DNA of 64,000 bases from Rhizobium sp. Root1203 (GCF_001424945.1 NZ_LMCW01000012.1:250642-314641), one strand, 5' to 3'. Shown: positions 29,054-40,469, counted from the first letter of the stretch. Translations and numbers: made by a program. Notes: generated by a model from the letters alone, not told the origin.

Positions 29054-30301
29054 TCAAACAGACGGATTGTGCGGCTGAAAGAGACGGCCCTTTTCGGCTA
29101 TCAAAACGAAGAGGAGGCCGATGATCGACACGGTGAAATAGCCTGCGACCATCGGCAGCGCCGTTCCATTGAATGCCTGGCCAATACCGGCGCCGATAAG
29201 AGCGCCCCCGACGGTGCTCATGAAGCCGAGCACGGAGGAGGCGGTGCCAGCCACGTGACCGAGTGGCTCCATTGCCAGCGAGTTGAAATTCGAGCCGATC
29301 CAGCCGAATTGGAACATCGCGAGGCCGAAGAACCCGATGAAGAACGGGAACGGCATCGGGTGCGGGCCGACGAGAAGGGCCACCAGCCAGATGGTGTTGA
29401 TGGTGATGAAGCCCAGCAACGCCCCGTGCGAGAGACGCCTCATTCCGAACCTGCCGACAAGGCGCGAATTCAGGAAAGACGACAGCGACATGAAGATCGC
29501 TACGCCAGCGAAGGCGAATGGGAAATAGACGCCGAGATCGTAGATTCCGACGTAGATCTGCTGGGCGGAATTGATGAATCCGAACAACGAGCCGAATATG
29601 AAGGTGGTGGCAATCGTATAGCAGAGTGCGATGCGATTGGTCAGAACCAGCTTGAATCCGCCGATGACAGCGCGGGCCGTGAAGGGACGGACGTTGGCGG
29701 CGTGGAGCGTTTCGGGCAAACGGATGTAAGCCCAAATCGCAATAAGTGCAGCCATTGCAGCGATGAATACGAATATCAAATGCCAGCTGCCGAAGAACAT
29801 GATGATCTGGCCGCTGCCGGGCGCTATGACCGGAACGATCATGAAGACCATCATGATCAGAGACATGACCTCCGCCATCTGCCTGCCGCCGTAGACGTCG
29901 CGGACGATGGAGATGGTGATGACGCGGGTTGCGGCCGAACCGATGCCCTGAACGAAACGGAGAATGAGGAGACCCGCGAAAGATGGGACCAAGGCAATGC
30001 CAAGGGCGGAACAGATGTAGATGACAAGGCCGATCAGAAGCGGAATGCGACGGCCGAAGCGATCCGAAAGCGGACCATAGAAGAGCTGCGCCGCGCCGAA
30101 TCCGAGGAGATAAGTCGAGACGACGAACTGCCGGTGATTTTCGCTTTCCACGCCCAGGCTTGCGCCGATTTGCTGAAGGGCGGGGAGCATGATGTCGATC
30201 GCGAGCGAGTTGACCGCCATCAGGAAAGCGGCAAGCGCAATGAACTCACCTTTGCCCATGGGCAATCTGCCCGCGTGCACGGCTTGTGAAGAATCTGTCA
30301 C
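29054..30301 (-). CDS. Bcr/CflA-family multidrug efflux MFS transporter, copy 2
   Basis: A 415-residue paralogue of the next gene. It has the same layout: GKGEFIALAAFLMAVNSLAIDIMLPALQQIGASLG in span 1, LGFGAAQLFYGPLSDRFGRRIPLLIG at the loop 2-3 motif, and about 12 spans. It is the upstream gene of the pair. The two proteins share clearly related motifs but differ in most positions, so the duplication is old. A divergent regulator is not present; the nearest upstream gene is grxD on the same strand, 100 bases away. Confidence 0.9.
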   Translation of the reverse strand: MTDSSQAVHAGRLPMGKGEFIALAAFLMAVNSLAIDIMLPALQQIGASLGVESENHRQFVVSTYLLGFGAAQLFYGPLSDRFGRRIPLLIGLVIYICSALGIALVPSFAGLLILRFVQGIGSAATRVITISIVRDVYGGRQMAEVMSLIMMVFMIVPVIAPGSGQIIMFFGSWHLIFVFIAAMAALIAIWAYIRLPETLHAANVRPFTARAVIGGFKLVLTNRIALCYTIATTFIFGSLFGFINSAQQIYVGIYDLGVYFPFAFAGVAIFMSLSSFLNSRLVGRFGMRRLSHGALLGFITINTIWLVALLVGPHPMPFPFFIGFFGLAMFQFGWIGSNFNSLAMEPLGHVAGTASSVLGFMSTVGGALIGAGIGQAFNGTALPMVAGYFTVSIIGLLFVLIAEKGRLFQPHNPSV

Positions 30302-30401
30302 AATGAAATTCCCATAAACAGGCCAAGGCGCTGTTCAGCACAGCGCCTCGGACTCGAAATGCAGATTTGGAAACCGGACGGACGCCCGGTGACCGGTCAG
30401 G

Positions 30402-30737
30402 TCAGGCGGCGCCGCGAACGGTGACGCCGTTTTCCTGCAGGTGCTGCTGCAATTCACCAGCCTGGAACATTTCCCTGATGATGTCGCAGCCGCCGATGAA
30501 CTCACCCTTCACGTAGAGCTGGGGGATCGTCGGCCAGTTGGAGTAATCCTTGATGCCCTGGCGGATTTCCGAATCAGCAAGCACATTGATGCCCTTGTAA
30601 TCGACGCCGATGTAATCGAGGATCTGAACGACCTGGCCGGAGAACCCACACTGGGGGAACTGCGGCGTTCCCTTCATGAAAAGGACGACGTCGTTGGTCT
30701 TGATTTCGTTGTCGATGAATTCGTTGATACCGCTCAT
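30402..30737 (-). CDS. grxD: Monothiol glutaredoxin, Grx4/GrxD type
   Basis: A 111-residue monothiol glutaredoxin. The active site is CGFS at residues 30-33 (PQFPQCGFSGQVVQIL), with the glutathione-binding WPTIPQLYVKGEFIGGCDI following. Proteins of this class bind and deliver iron-sulfur clusters with glutathione and often pair with BolA. The bolA gene lies upstream on the same strand, in keeping with that. The ATG at 30737 has AAAGGA 9 bases upstream and matches the family start. Confidence 0.95.
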   Translation of the reverse strand: MSGINEFIDNEIKTNDVVLFMKGTPQFPQCGFSGQVVQILDYIGVDYKGINVLADSEIRQGIKDYSNWPTIPQLYVKGEFIGGCDIIREMFQAGELQQHLQENGVTVRGAA

Positions 30738-31052
30738 GGGACCTAATCCTTTCAACAGGCGGGTTAAAGGCCCGCCGTTTCAATCGTTAAGCTTAGATAG
30801 CATGTGATGGGCGGAATTCCAGCGGGTGCAACCAAAAAAACGCCCAATGGCCCATGCGATCTCGCAGGCTGTTGCCTATCCGTTACGGGCGCAGCGGGCC
30901 GGTATCGGTTGCTCGAATAACAGATCAGGATACGCGGTTTGTCGGATATCCGCGCGACCGCTGAACAAACGAGCGCGTGATCGTTATCGTTGTTTCACAT
31001 CAGTCAGAATCAAGCCGCCCGGCGGTTCACCGGGCGGCTCTCTGTCTCGTCA
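30738..31052. other. Intergenic region between bolA and grxD
   Basis: 315 bases with no convincing gene. It holds two hairpins. One at 31013-31039, just after bolA, has 10-base arms AGCCGCCCGG and CCGGGCGGCT and may end the purL-bolA transcript, although the T-run on the minus strand is weak. The other at 30764-30779 has arms GCGGG and CCCGC and sits in the grxD leader. I see no RNA gene here. Confidence 0.6.
31013..31039 (-). terminator. Stem-loop after bolA
   Basis: Arms AGCCGCCCGG and CCGGGCGGCT with a 7-base loop, 13 bases after the bolA stop. Only TTGATTCT follows on the minus strand, so termination may be partial. Confidence 0.55.
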
Positions 31053-31286
31053 CTACTCGGGAGCGGATGTCTGCAGCGCCAAGGCATGCAATATTCCGCC
31101 CATATTTCCCTTCAGTGCCTCGTAGACCATCTGATGCTGCTGCACGCGGCTCTTGCCGCGGAATGCTTCGGCAACGACTTCGGCAGCATAATGATCGCCA
31201 TCGCCAGCGAGGTCTCGAATGGTCACCTTGGCACCGGGAATTCCGGCTTTGATCATGTCTTCGATATCACCAGGTTTCATAGGCAT
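31053..31286 (-). CDS. BolA-family protein
   Basis: A 77-residue BolA-like protein. It shows the fold pattern IEDMIKAGIPGAKVTIRDL, then GDHYAAEVVAEAFRG and KSRVQQHQMVYEALKG, with the conserved histidine in RVQQHQMVY. BolA proteins bind iron-sulfur clusters jointly with monothiol glutaredoxins; grxD is the next gene on this strand. The reading frame is open further upstream into purL, but AAGGAG lies 8 bases before the ATG at 31286, only 19 bases after the purL stop, so purL and bolA form one operon. Confidence 0.93.
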   Translation of the reverse strand: MPMKPGDIEDMIKAGIPGAKVTIRDLAGDGDHYAAEVVAEAFRGKSRVQQHQMVYEALKGNMGGILHALALQTSAPE

Positions 31287-31305
31287 GATCGGTACTCCTT
31301 GCGCA

Positions 31306-33624
<2,319 letters not shown>

Positions 33625-33748
33625 TTAACAGGCCGCGGGTCGGGAGAAGCAATTTCGTTGCCATGCCCGCGCGGGTCATGCTGTTGTTCGGGCCGTCCAG
33701 TCGTTGGGATTTTCAGATTTTCCGGAATGCTGCCGATCGGCAACAATT

Positions 33749-35167
33749 TCAGATTTCGCCGTCGTACCCGGAGCCGCCGCTTTCGAGCAAGCGCCGGAGC
33801 GTCATGAAGCCTGCCGCCAGTTCCTCTCTGCTCTTCGGAGAGGAAAAGCTGATACGTACACGGTGATACACCTTGTCAGTCCGCGCCGCCTTGAACTCGT
33901 CTTCGTCGTCGATCAGGACACCGTCGCGGAATGCTGCATTCTTGAAGGTTCCGGAAAGCCAGGGGTCCGGCAGCTTCAACCACAGGAACGGAACGTGCGG
34001 ATGCGACACGAAATCGAATCCGTTGAGCTTCTCTCGGGACATCTGCTCGCGGATGTTCAATTCGGCGATTATCGTCTTGCGGATTTCATGCGCCTGACCG
34101 CTTTCGACCAGGCGCGCGCACGCCTCGGCGAGGATGAAGGGCAGCCCGCCGGTGATCATCTTGTGCGTTACCTTGATCCGCTGGGCAAAATGCGGCGGGC
34201 AGGCGACCCAACCACCGCGGACACCGGCAGCAACCGCCTTCGACAGGCCGCTGATCAAAAAGGTCCGATCCGGCGCCAGTGAGGCAAGCAGAGGGTTCTC
34301 GTCACTGGTCATGCCACCGTAAAGGTCATCTTCTATCAGCCAGACGCCATGGCGCCGCGCGATCTCGGCGACTTTCACCCGACGTTCGTGCGGCATGGTC
34401 GCCAGCGTCGGATTGTGGGCGGTCGGCATCAGAAATGCCAGCTTTGGATGCTGCTGATGACATAACCTCTCGAAATCCTCCGGAATGATACCGTTCTCGT
34501 CCGAGTCGACTGTGATGGTGCGGCGACCGAGAATGCGTGCACTGCGGCTCACCTGCGTGTAGCTCAGCGTTTCGAAGACGATCTTGTCACCAGGCGACGA
34601 CACCGCGGAGATGACGGCGATGGCCGCTGCGTGAGCCCCGAGGGTCGGAACGATGTTTTCCGCCTCCGGCATCCAGTCGTTTCGGGCGAGCCAGCGTCGA
34701 CCGGCCTCGTACCAATTCTTCGGAAAGACCCTGGAATAGGACGATATTTCTGACAAATGCTGCTCGCCGATCTCAGCGAGAATGCGCCCGATGATCTTTC
34801 CCTGGCCAAGATCGGGTGCCGCTGTCGTGTCGAAGCGAACTTTGTTCGGCGGTGCGTCGATTGTCCGGGTACCGCCCAGGGCGATGGTCAAAGGATCCGC
34901 CTGATTGCCGGGTGCGGCGTCGGCTCGGTCCAGGACATAGGTGCCGCGCCCGACTTCACCGGCGACCAGTCCGCGTTCGTGCACCAGCGCATAGGCTCGG
35001 CCGATTGTGCCGATTGTCACGCCAATGTCGTAGGCCAGATTGCGTTGCGGCGGAAGCTTACTGCCTGCGGGCAGCGTACCGCTCGCAATGGCGGATTCGA
35101 TACTGTCCGCAAGCCTTAGATAGACGGGACCGGAACCACGGGTAACATCGGGAAGCCAATTTGTCAT
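33749..35167 (-). CDS. MocR-type regulator (GntR HTH fused to aminotransferase-like domain)
   Basis: A 472-residue protein. Residues about 1-80 form a GntR winged helix (LADSIESAIASGTLPAGSKLPPQRNLAYDIGVTIGTIGRAY). The rest is a fold-type I aminotransferase domain with the PLP lysine in FLISGLSKAVAAGVRGGW (about residue 307) and LIEDDLYGGM for the PLP-binding aspartate. MocR proteins bind PLP and often control vitamin B6, ectoine or amino acid genes, usually a divergent neighbour. The divergent gene here is a DUF1127 protein. A 15-base palindrome covers the start codon and may be its own operator. Confidence 0.9.
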   Translation of the reverse strand: MTNWLPDVTRGSGPVYLRLADSIESAIASGTLPAGSKLPPQRNLAYDIGVTIGTIGRAYALVHERGLVAGEVGRGTYVLDRADAAPGNQADPLTIALGGTRTIDAPPNKVRFDTTAAPDLGQGKIIGRILAEIGEQHLSEISSYSRVFPKNWYEAGRRWLARNDWMPEAENIVPTLGAHAAAIAVISAVSSPGDKIVFETLSYTQVSRSARILGRRTITVDSDENGIIPEDFERLCHQQHPKLAFLMPTAHNPTLATMPHERRVKVAEIARRHGVWLIEDDLYGGMTSDENPLLASLAPDRTFLISGLSKAVAAGVRGGWVACPPHFAQRIKVTHKMITGGLPFILAEACARLVESGQAHEIRKTIIAELNIREQMSREKLNGFDFVSHPHVPFLWLKLPDPWLSGTFKNAAFRDGVLIDDEDEFKAARTDKVYHRVRISFSSPKSREELAAGFMTLRRLLESGGSGYDGEI

Positions 35168-35205
35168 GATGACAATTTCCTAGATTGTCACTGTCTCGAT
35201 GTCAA
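35161..35205. promoter_or_regulatory. Palindrome and repeated TTGTCA sites at the divergent MocR/DUF1127 promoter
   Basis: TTGTCAT-G-ATGACAA at 35161-35175 is a perfect palindrome overlapping the regulator start codon. Another TTGTCA lies at 35185-35190 and its complement form TGTCAA at 35200-35205. MocR proteins bind direct and inverted short repeats in the divergent region, so these are likely operator sites. Confidence 0.5.
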
Positions 35206-35246
35206 TAGTATCAGTGCAATGGATACAATGAGAGATTGGAATCGAA

Positions 35247-35504
35247 ATGTCTGTCGCACCAGGTGTCAACAATGCAAACACATGTCTCCCGACGCAAAAA
35301 CAAGCGCGTCAGGTGGCCATTCGACATATTCTGTCGGGTCTGCAGCGACGTCGCGGCCTCTGGTGGCGCCATCTGGTGCAATGGCATCAGAAACGCGAGA
35401 CACGCAGGGCGTTGAGAAACCTGACGGATACGGAACTGCTCGACATCGGTCTCACGCGCAAGGAGGCACGCAAGGAGGCAAGCAAGTCGTTCTTCTGGGA
35501 TTGA
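35247..35504 (+). CDS. DUF1127 domain protein
   Basis: An 85-residue small basic protein. The DUF1127 motif occupies the C-terminal half: RRALRNLTDTELLDIGLTRKEA. Such arginine-rich proteins are numerous in Rhizobiaceae and some are linked to RNA turnover and phosphate or carbon metabolism. The gene is read divergently from the MocR regulator about 80 bases away. The start at 35247 is the first ATG in frame, but no strong ribosome site precedes it; a later start is possible. Confidence 0.82.
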   Translation: MSVAPGVNNANTCLPTQKQARQVAIRHILSGLQRRRGLWWRHLVQWHQKRETRRALRNLTDTELLDIGLTRKEARKEASKSFFWD

Positions 35505-35903
35505 TCAGCTGCAGCTCTTGCTGCCTGACGCCCAACGCGTGACATCTTGCGCGATGCGCGGTCCAAGCGGCGATTGCATCATCGGCCCAAAGGCATCGAG
35601 CTTGGAGGGGTTGCCTTCCGCCTGAACAACGAGCAGCGGTCTGCTTTCCGGGCTGCCTTCGTGGACGACGAGAATACGCGGCCGGCCCGAGAAGGAATTG
35701 AGCTCCGGCGCGAGCTTGTAAGCCGCAAAAGCCGCATCACGCGATTTGAACCAGCAGGAATTTGCCGATACCGCCACGCGTTCCATCGTCGACAGCGCGC
35801 TTCGATCCGGAGCGCGAACGGAGGGCTTCGACTGGCAAGAGGCGACAAGCGCCGCTGTGGCGGCGAGCGCGAAAACACGTAGTACAGCGAGGCGAGGGCG
35901 CAT
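35505..35903 (-). CDS. Putative lipoprotein of unknown function
   Basis: A 132-residue protein with a lipoprotein signal peptide: RPRLAVLRVFALAATAALVASC, where VASC fits the lipobox. The mature part includes NSCWFKSRDAAFAAYKLAPELNSF and SRPLLVVQAEGNPSKLDAFGPMMQSPLG. I do not recognise a named family, though the layout resembles conserved hypothetical proteins of Rhizobiaceae. It starts 53 bases after the purQ stop, so it is likely at the end of the purC-purS-purQ transcript. GGAG lies about 11 bases before the ATG at 35903. Confidence 0.72.
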   Translation of the reverse strand: MRPRLAVLRVFALAATAALVASCQSKPSVRAPDRSALSTMERVAVSANSCWFKSRDAAFAAYKLAPELNSFSGRPRILVVHEGSPESRPLLVVQAEGNPSKLDAFGPMMQSPLGPRIAQDVTRWASGSKSCS

Positions 35904-35955
35904 CGATATCTTAGCTCCATTGGACCGGATGAGTGGCCTCATACGCGGGAAAGGG

Positions 35956-36627
35956 TTAAGCAGCGATTACGTCAAGCGCCGAAGCGAAGAGACCGCGACC
36001 GTCGGAGCCGCCGTGCGCAGCCTCGATCAGGTTTTCGGGGTGCGGCATCATCCCGAGAACATTGCCCTTTTCGTTCATGACAGCGGCAATATCATTGATC
36101 GATCCATTCGGATTGGTGCCCTCGGCGTAGCGGAAAACCACCTGTCCGTTGCTTTCGATCGCGGCCAGTGTCTCGGCGTCGGCGAAATAGTTCCCGTCAT
36201 GGTGGGCAACCGGGCAGCGGATGACCTGACCCTTGCCGTAGGCCCGGGTGAAGTCGGTGTCGGCGTTCACCACCTCAAGCTTGATTTCGCGGCAGACGAA
36301 CTTCAACGATGCGTTGCGCATCAGAGCGCCTGGCAGGAGGCCCGCCTCGACAAGGATCTGAAAGCCATTGCAGACACCAAGAACCTTTACGCCTTTGTTG
36401 GCCTTCTCGATGATCGCCTGCATCACTGGCATCCGCGCCGCAATTGCTCCACAACGCAGGTAATCGCCATAGGAGAAGCCGCCTGGAATGACGATCAGGT
36501 CGACATCAGGAATTTGCGTTTCCGTCTGCCAGATCGTCACAGGTGCCTTGCCTGAGATCTTGGTAAGCGCAGCGATCATGTCGCGATCGCGATTGAGGCC
36601 CGGGAGCTGAACGACGGCTGATTTCAT
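35956..36627 (-). CDS. purQ: Phosphoribosylformylglycinamidine synthase, glutaminase subunit PurQ
   Basis: A 223-residue class I glutamine amidotransferase that supplies ammonia to PurL. The nucleophile is in [19 protein letters not shown] (about Cys87) and the His-Glu pair is in [16 protein letters not shown]. The N-terminus [17 protein letters not shown] matches the family. Its ATG overlaps the stop codon of the preceding small gene in an ATGA, so they are translationally coupled. Confidence 0.97.
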   Translation of the reverse strand: MKSAVVQLPGLNRDRDMIAALTKISGKAPVTIWQTETQIPDVDLIVIPGGFSYGDYLRCGAIAARMPVMQAIIEKANKGVKVLGVCNGFQILVEAGLLPGALMRNASLKFVCREIKLEVVNADTDFTRAYGKGQVIRCPVAHHDGNYFADAETLAAIESNGQVVFRYAEGTNPNGSINDIAAVMNEKGNVLGMMPHPENLIEAAHGGSDGRGLFASALDVIAA

Positions 36628-36881
36628 GGGTGCGGTTCAAACCTTGCTTGTGCTTCTGCCAGTTCTCGAAGTTCGAGACGGTTTTCTATGCGTTCCAGTC
36701 GGTCGTCATGCCGACTGAGCACGCTGTAGATATTGTGAGTGTCCTGTTGCATCGAGATCATCGTGCCGCGTATCGCATTTAGCTCGGCCTTGATTTCGCT
36801 CTGGCCTTGCTTCAGCCCCGAAATGTCGGAGTGCATGCGCTTCAGCAGCTCATACATCAAGTCTTGCGTCACTGCGGCCAT
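36624..36881 (-). CDS. Small coiled-coil protein inside the purS-purQ operon
   Basis: An 85-residue protein, [18 protein letters not shown] followed by a long heptad-like helix ([35 protein letters not shown] and [11 protein letters not shown]). It has no membrane segment or signal. The whole protein is predicted as one alpha-helical coiled coil. It sits between purS (18 bases upstream) and purQ (4-base overlap), so it is made along with the FGAM synthase subunits. I do not recognise its function. A start five residues earlier (36896) is possible. Confidence 0.78.
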   Translation of the reverse strand: MAAVTQDLMYELLKRMHSDISGLKQGQSEIKAELNAIRGTMISMQQDTHNIYSVLSRHDDRLERIENRLELRELAEAQARFEPHP

Positions 36882-36899
36882 CGCACATTTCCACAACCT

Positions 36900-37142
36900 T
36901 CAGTCGAGAGAAATACTATAATTCTCGATAACGGTGTTGGCGAGGAGTTTCTCGCACATTGCCTTGAGGTTGCTTTCGGCGATCGCCTTGTCGGCTCCTT
37001 CGAGTTCGACGTCGAATACCTTGCCCTGGCGGACATGGCCGACGCCGTCGAAGCCGAGCGCGCCAAGCGCGCCTTCGATTGCCTTGCCCTGCGGATCGAG
37101 AACGCCGTTCTTCAGCGTGACGGTTACACGAGCCTTGATCAC
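36900..37142 (-). CDS. purS: Phosphoribosylformylglycinamidine synthase subunit PurS
   Basis: An 80-residue small subunit that bridges PurL and PurQ. The sequence IKARVTVTLKNGVLDPQGKA and GALGFDGVGHVRQGKVFDVEL is typical of PurS. It lies 30 bases after purC on the same strand and just before the coiled-coil gene. A complete PurS confirms that this organism uses the three-subunit FGAM synthase. Confidence 0.96.
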   Translation of the reverse strand: MIKARVTVTLKNGVLDPQGKAIEGALGALGFDGVGHVRQGKVFDVELEGADKAIAESNLKAMCEKLLANTVIENYSISLD

Positions 37143-37172
37143 TTTGTCTTCCCTGTCTTCTAACCGAATGTT

Positions 37173-37937
37173 TTACTTCACGAGAACAGGGCCAGTGCCG
37201 CGCACGGGCTCGTTCTCGTTGATGATCCCGAGGCGGCGCGCGACTTCCGAATAGGCTTCGAGAAGCCCGCCCAGATCGCGCCGGAAGCGGTCCTTGTCCA
37301 TCTTTTCCTGAGTGTCGATATCCCAGAGGCGGCAGGAGTCCGGCGAAATTTCGTCGGCGAGGATGATGCGCATCATGTCGCCTTCGTAAAGGCGCCCACA
37401 TTCGATCTTGAAGTCGACGAGCTGAATGCCGACGCCGAGGAAAAGACCGGTCATGAAGTCGTTGACGCGGATCGCCAGCGCCATGATGTCATCGAGCTCG
37501 GCGGGGTTGGCCCAGCCGAAAGCCGTAATGTGCTCTTCGGAAACCATCGGATCCTCGAGCGCGTCCGACTTGTAGTAGAACTCGATGATCGAGCGCGGCA
37601 GAACCACGCCTTCCTCGATGCCGAGGCGCTTGGCCAGCGAGCCAGCGGCGACGTTGCGCACGACGATTTCAAGCGGGATCATCTCCACTTCGCGGATCAA
37701 CTGCTCGCGCATGTTAAGCCGGCGGATGAAATGGGTCGGAATGCCGATCTTGTTCAGATGATTGAAAATGAATTCGCAAATGCGGTTGTTCAGAACGCCC
37801 TTGCCATCGATGACTTCGTGCTTTTTCTTGTTGAAGGCGGTGGCATCGTCCTTGAAGAACTGGATCAGTGTGCCCGGTTCGGGTCCCTCATACAGAATCT
37901 TTGCCTTGCCCTCGTAAATACGGCGGCGACGGTTCAT
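37173..37937 (-). CDS. purC: Phosphoribosylaminoimidazole-succinocarboxamide synthase
   Basis: A 254-residue SAICAR synthetase that joins aspartate to CAIR in purine synthesis. The N-terminus [20 protein letters not shown], the block [17 protein letters not shown], and the substrate-binding motif DFKIECGR are conserved. It is the first gene of the purC-purS-X-purQ run. The upstream 228 bases show no gene; a promoter for this operon should lie there, though I cannot point to a clear -35/-10 pair. Confidence 0.97.
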   Translation of the reverse strand: MNRRRRIYEGKAKILYEGPEPGTLIQFFKDDATAFNKKKHEVIDGKGVLNNRICEFIFNHLNKIGIPTHFIRRLNMREQLIREVEMIPLEIVVRNVAAGSLAKRLGIEEGVVLPRSIIEFYYKSDALEDPMVSEEHITAFGWANPAELDDIMALAIRVNDFMTGLFLGVGIQLVDFKIECGRLYEGDMMRIILADEISPDSCRLWDIDTQEKMDKDRFRRDLGGLLEAYSEVARRLGIINENEPVRGTGPVLVK

Positions 37938-38165
37938 TGCGATTGTTCTCTGTCGTTGGCGCTCTGGGATAGCGCGAGTGGATCGATCTCGTGGCGTCCC
38001 CTTAAAGGAAAAGCGAGGGTTTCACAATCCGCCTGTCACTCCTTCCCCGGATTCCGGATTATCCGGAGCGCCGCCAAGAGAATCGAAGGGCTTCACGTAA
38101 CTATTTTACAGGGTTTTGCGCGATAACGGAACGACAGGCCGCGTCCGATCCCGTTTTGCAACTAT

Positions 38166-40469
38166 TTATTTGGAGACGTAGCCTTTGAGCGGCTTGTGAT
38201 GCTCGACTTGCGGACCGCGGTCCTCTGCTTCGGTCTGCCGCCAACCGGCGGCACGCACGAAAGCGGGGATTTGCAACGCCGGCATCGGCCGGGCAAGCGC
38301 GTAGCCCTGCAGCATATCGCAGCCCAGATCGGCGAGAATGCGGACGTGGTCCATCGTTTCGACGCCTTCGGCGGTGACGAGAATGTTCAGGGATCGCCCG
38401 ATTTCGATGATGGAGCGCACCAGCTTCCGTTGCCCCGACGAATGCGGCACCATCCGCACGAGTTCCCTGTCGATCTTCAATGTTCTGGGGCTGAGCTTCA
38501 AAAGGCTGACGATCGACGCGTGTCCGGTTCCGAAATCGTCGATTTCGATATCGATTCCCAGCCTGCGCAACTGCCGCAAGTTTGCGATCACCGCGTCGTC
38601 GCAATCATCGAGCGATATCGATTCAAGCAGCTCGAATGCGACCGTTCCCGGCGCGATCTTCAGTGCGCGAAGCTTCTTCCCAAGATTGGGATCGTCGAGG
38701 CGACGAGACGAGACGTTGACTGCGATCTTCGGAATGACAATGCCTTCGCTTTCCCACCGGTCCCTGTCCGCCAAAGCTTGTTCGAGAATGAGGCCGTCGA
38801 TCGTGGCGACGACGTTGATATCCTCGGCAATTGCCAGGAATTTGTCGGGCGTCATCAAGCCGCGTTCGCGATGCTGCCAGCGGGCGAGGGTCTCGACGCC
38901 GGCAACATCGAGCGTGCGGGCATGAAACTGCGGCTGGTAGAATGGCACGAATTCCCGCCGTTCGAGCCCGAGGAGAATATCGTCCGCGAGGCGCTTGCTG
39001 GCAATGATGCGGCGGCGGGCGTCGGTGGAAAAGAATTCGTGACGGTTCCGCCCGCCGCTCTTTGCACGATAGAGCGCAATATCCGCGTTCAAGAGCAGTT
39101 GTTTCCCGTCGAGAGCCGAGCCACTGCCGGTGGCAATACCGATGCTCGCTCCGAAGCGGCAGTCGTGATTTTCGTAGCGAATGGGGCGGCAAAGCTCGCG
39201 GATGATTCGCTCCGCGAGGTTCGATATTTTCTTGGGCGTGACGTCGATGGTGCACAGGACGACGAACTCGTCGCCGCCGATGCGCGCGACAAAATCGTTC
39301 GCGCGTACGTTTGCCTTGAGGACCGTCGCCGCGTGTTGCAGCATCGCGTCGCCTGCGCGGTGGCCGAGCGTGTCGTTGATCTGCTTGAACCGGTCCAGAT
39401 CAATATGAAGGACCGCCAGCGTCAGGTTGTCGCGGCGGCATCGCGCGGAGTATTCGTCGAGCATGCGGTCGAGATAGCGACGGTTTGGCAATCCAGTGAG
39501 ATAGTCGTGGAGTGCAAGATGCTCGATGTTCTCCTTGGCGGCCTCGAGATCAAGGTTGCGGGCTTCGGCAAGGTCTTTGGCGCGTTGTAGTTCCGCGTTC
39601 AGAAGGGCTTCTTCCGTCACGTCCCAATTGGCGCCGATCAGCTTGCGGCGGCCATCGCCATCGACGAAAAACGCGCTCTTCGCACGGATGACGCGTTCGG
39701 CGCCGTCGCCACGGATAATGCGAAATTCGTGCTGGAAACCGCTATTCCGCTCGACGTTCTCTGCGATCGTGGCAAGCACGCGTTCCCGATCGTCGGGGTG
39801 GAGCGCTTTGGACCATGCGTCGCCCGCAGACTTCAGCGTAGGCTGCTCTATGCCGTATATTGCAATCAGGCGAGCGTCCCACTCAACGGTACCGGCGTCG
39901 ATGTCAGCTTCGAATACGCCGATGTTCGAGATATCGAGGGCAAGGTCAAGTCGTCGTGACATGTGAGACAGCCGCTCCTCGGCTGCCTTGCGCGCGGTTA
40001 TATCGGTATCCGTGCCGACCAATCGCGCTGGTGCGCCTTGGTCGTCCCATTCGACGCAGGCGCCCCGGCATTCGATCCAGACCCAACGGCCGTCCTTGTG
40101 GCGTTCCCGGTATTCGAAGACCTGATAGTTCGGATCGCCGGCATTCTGACGTTCGATCGCCTCTACAACGAAATCCCGGTCGTCCGGATGGATCAGTGCG
40201 ATCCACGCCTGGTAGTCGCCATCCGCTTCCTCCTCGGGAGCCATGCCGCGTATGGCTTTCCATGTATTGGAATAGTATCGCGTGCCGAGGCGAAGATTGT
40301 GATCCCAAACTCCCAGGCCCGAACCGACGAGAGCGTAGTTCCAACGGCTCTCTCGTTGCACGAGTTCAGTTGTCGCCGCTCCCTGCGCCGCGTTCCGGGT
40401 GTCGGCATCCGCGGCACTGTCTTTTGAAATGACCAGATGGTCCGGCTTCGTCTGTTTCAATTTGCACAC
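38166..40469 (-). CDS. PAS-PAS-GGDEF-EAL cyclic-di-GMP protein
   Basis: A 767-residue protein without membrane segments. Two PAS domains with PAC motifs lie at about 40-160 (KDGRWVWIECRGACVEWDD) and 170-290. The GGDEF domain follows (about 320-480) with RIGGDEFVVL intact, so it should make cyclic-di-GMP. The EAL domain (about 495-750) has ETL in place of EAL (AGVETLARW), and keeps SVSSRRL-like NVSSRRL, FELLESISL, EIDDFGTGH and TAEGVET. Most metal-binding residues are present, so phosphodiesterase activity is possible. The dual-domain form suggests a signal-dependent switch through PAS. It stands alone between purC and an intergenic gap. Confidence 0.9.
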   Translation of the reverse strand: MCKLKQTKPDHLVISKDSAADADTRNAAQGAATTELVQRESRWNYALVGSGLGVWDHNLRLGTRYYSNTWKAIRGMAPEEEADGDYQAWIALIHPDDRDFVVEAIERQNAGDPNYQVFEYRERHKDGRWVWIECRGACVEWDDQGAPARLVGTDTDITARKAAEERLSHMSRRLDLALDISNIGVFEADIDAGTVEWDARLIAIYGIEQPTLKSAGDAWSKALHPDDRERVLATIAENVERNSGFQHEFRIIRGDGAERVIRAKSAFFVDGDGRRKLIGANWDVTEEALLNAELQRAKDLAEARNLDLEAAKENIEHLALHDYLTGLPNRRYLDRMLDEYSARCRRDNLTLAVLHIDLDRFKQINDTLGHRAGDAMLQHAATVLKANVRANDFVARIGGDEFVVLCTIDVTPKKISNLAERIIRELCRPIRYENHDCRFGASIGIATGSGSALDGKQLLLNADIALYRAKSGGRNRHEFFSTDARRRIIASKRLADDILLGLERREFVPFYQPQFHARTLDVAGVETLARWQHRERGLMTPDKFLAIAEDINVVATIDGLILEQALADRDRWESEGIVIPKIAVNVSSRRLDDPNLGKKLRALKIAPGTVAFELLESISLDDCDDAVIANLRQLRRLGIDIEIDDFGTGHASIVSLLKLSPRTLKIDRELVRMVPHSSGQRKLVRSIIEIGRSLNILVTAEGVETMDHVRILADLGCDMLQGYALARPMPALQIPAFVRAAGWRQTEAEDRGPQVEHHKPLKGYVSK

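Noticed and set aside
27732..29078. 448-codon plus-strand frame
   Set aside because: Antisense shadow of the first Bcr/CflA transporter, with a His/Asp/Glu-rich composition typical of such shadows.
30764..30779. Attenuator before grxD
   Set aside because: The hairpin is short (5-6 pairs) with no T-run or leader peptide.
38196..39590. 464-codon plus-strand frame
   Set aside because: Antisense shadow of the PAS-GGDEF-EAL gene; no domain pattern.
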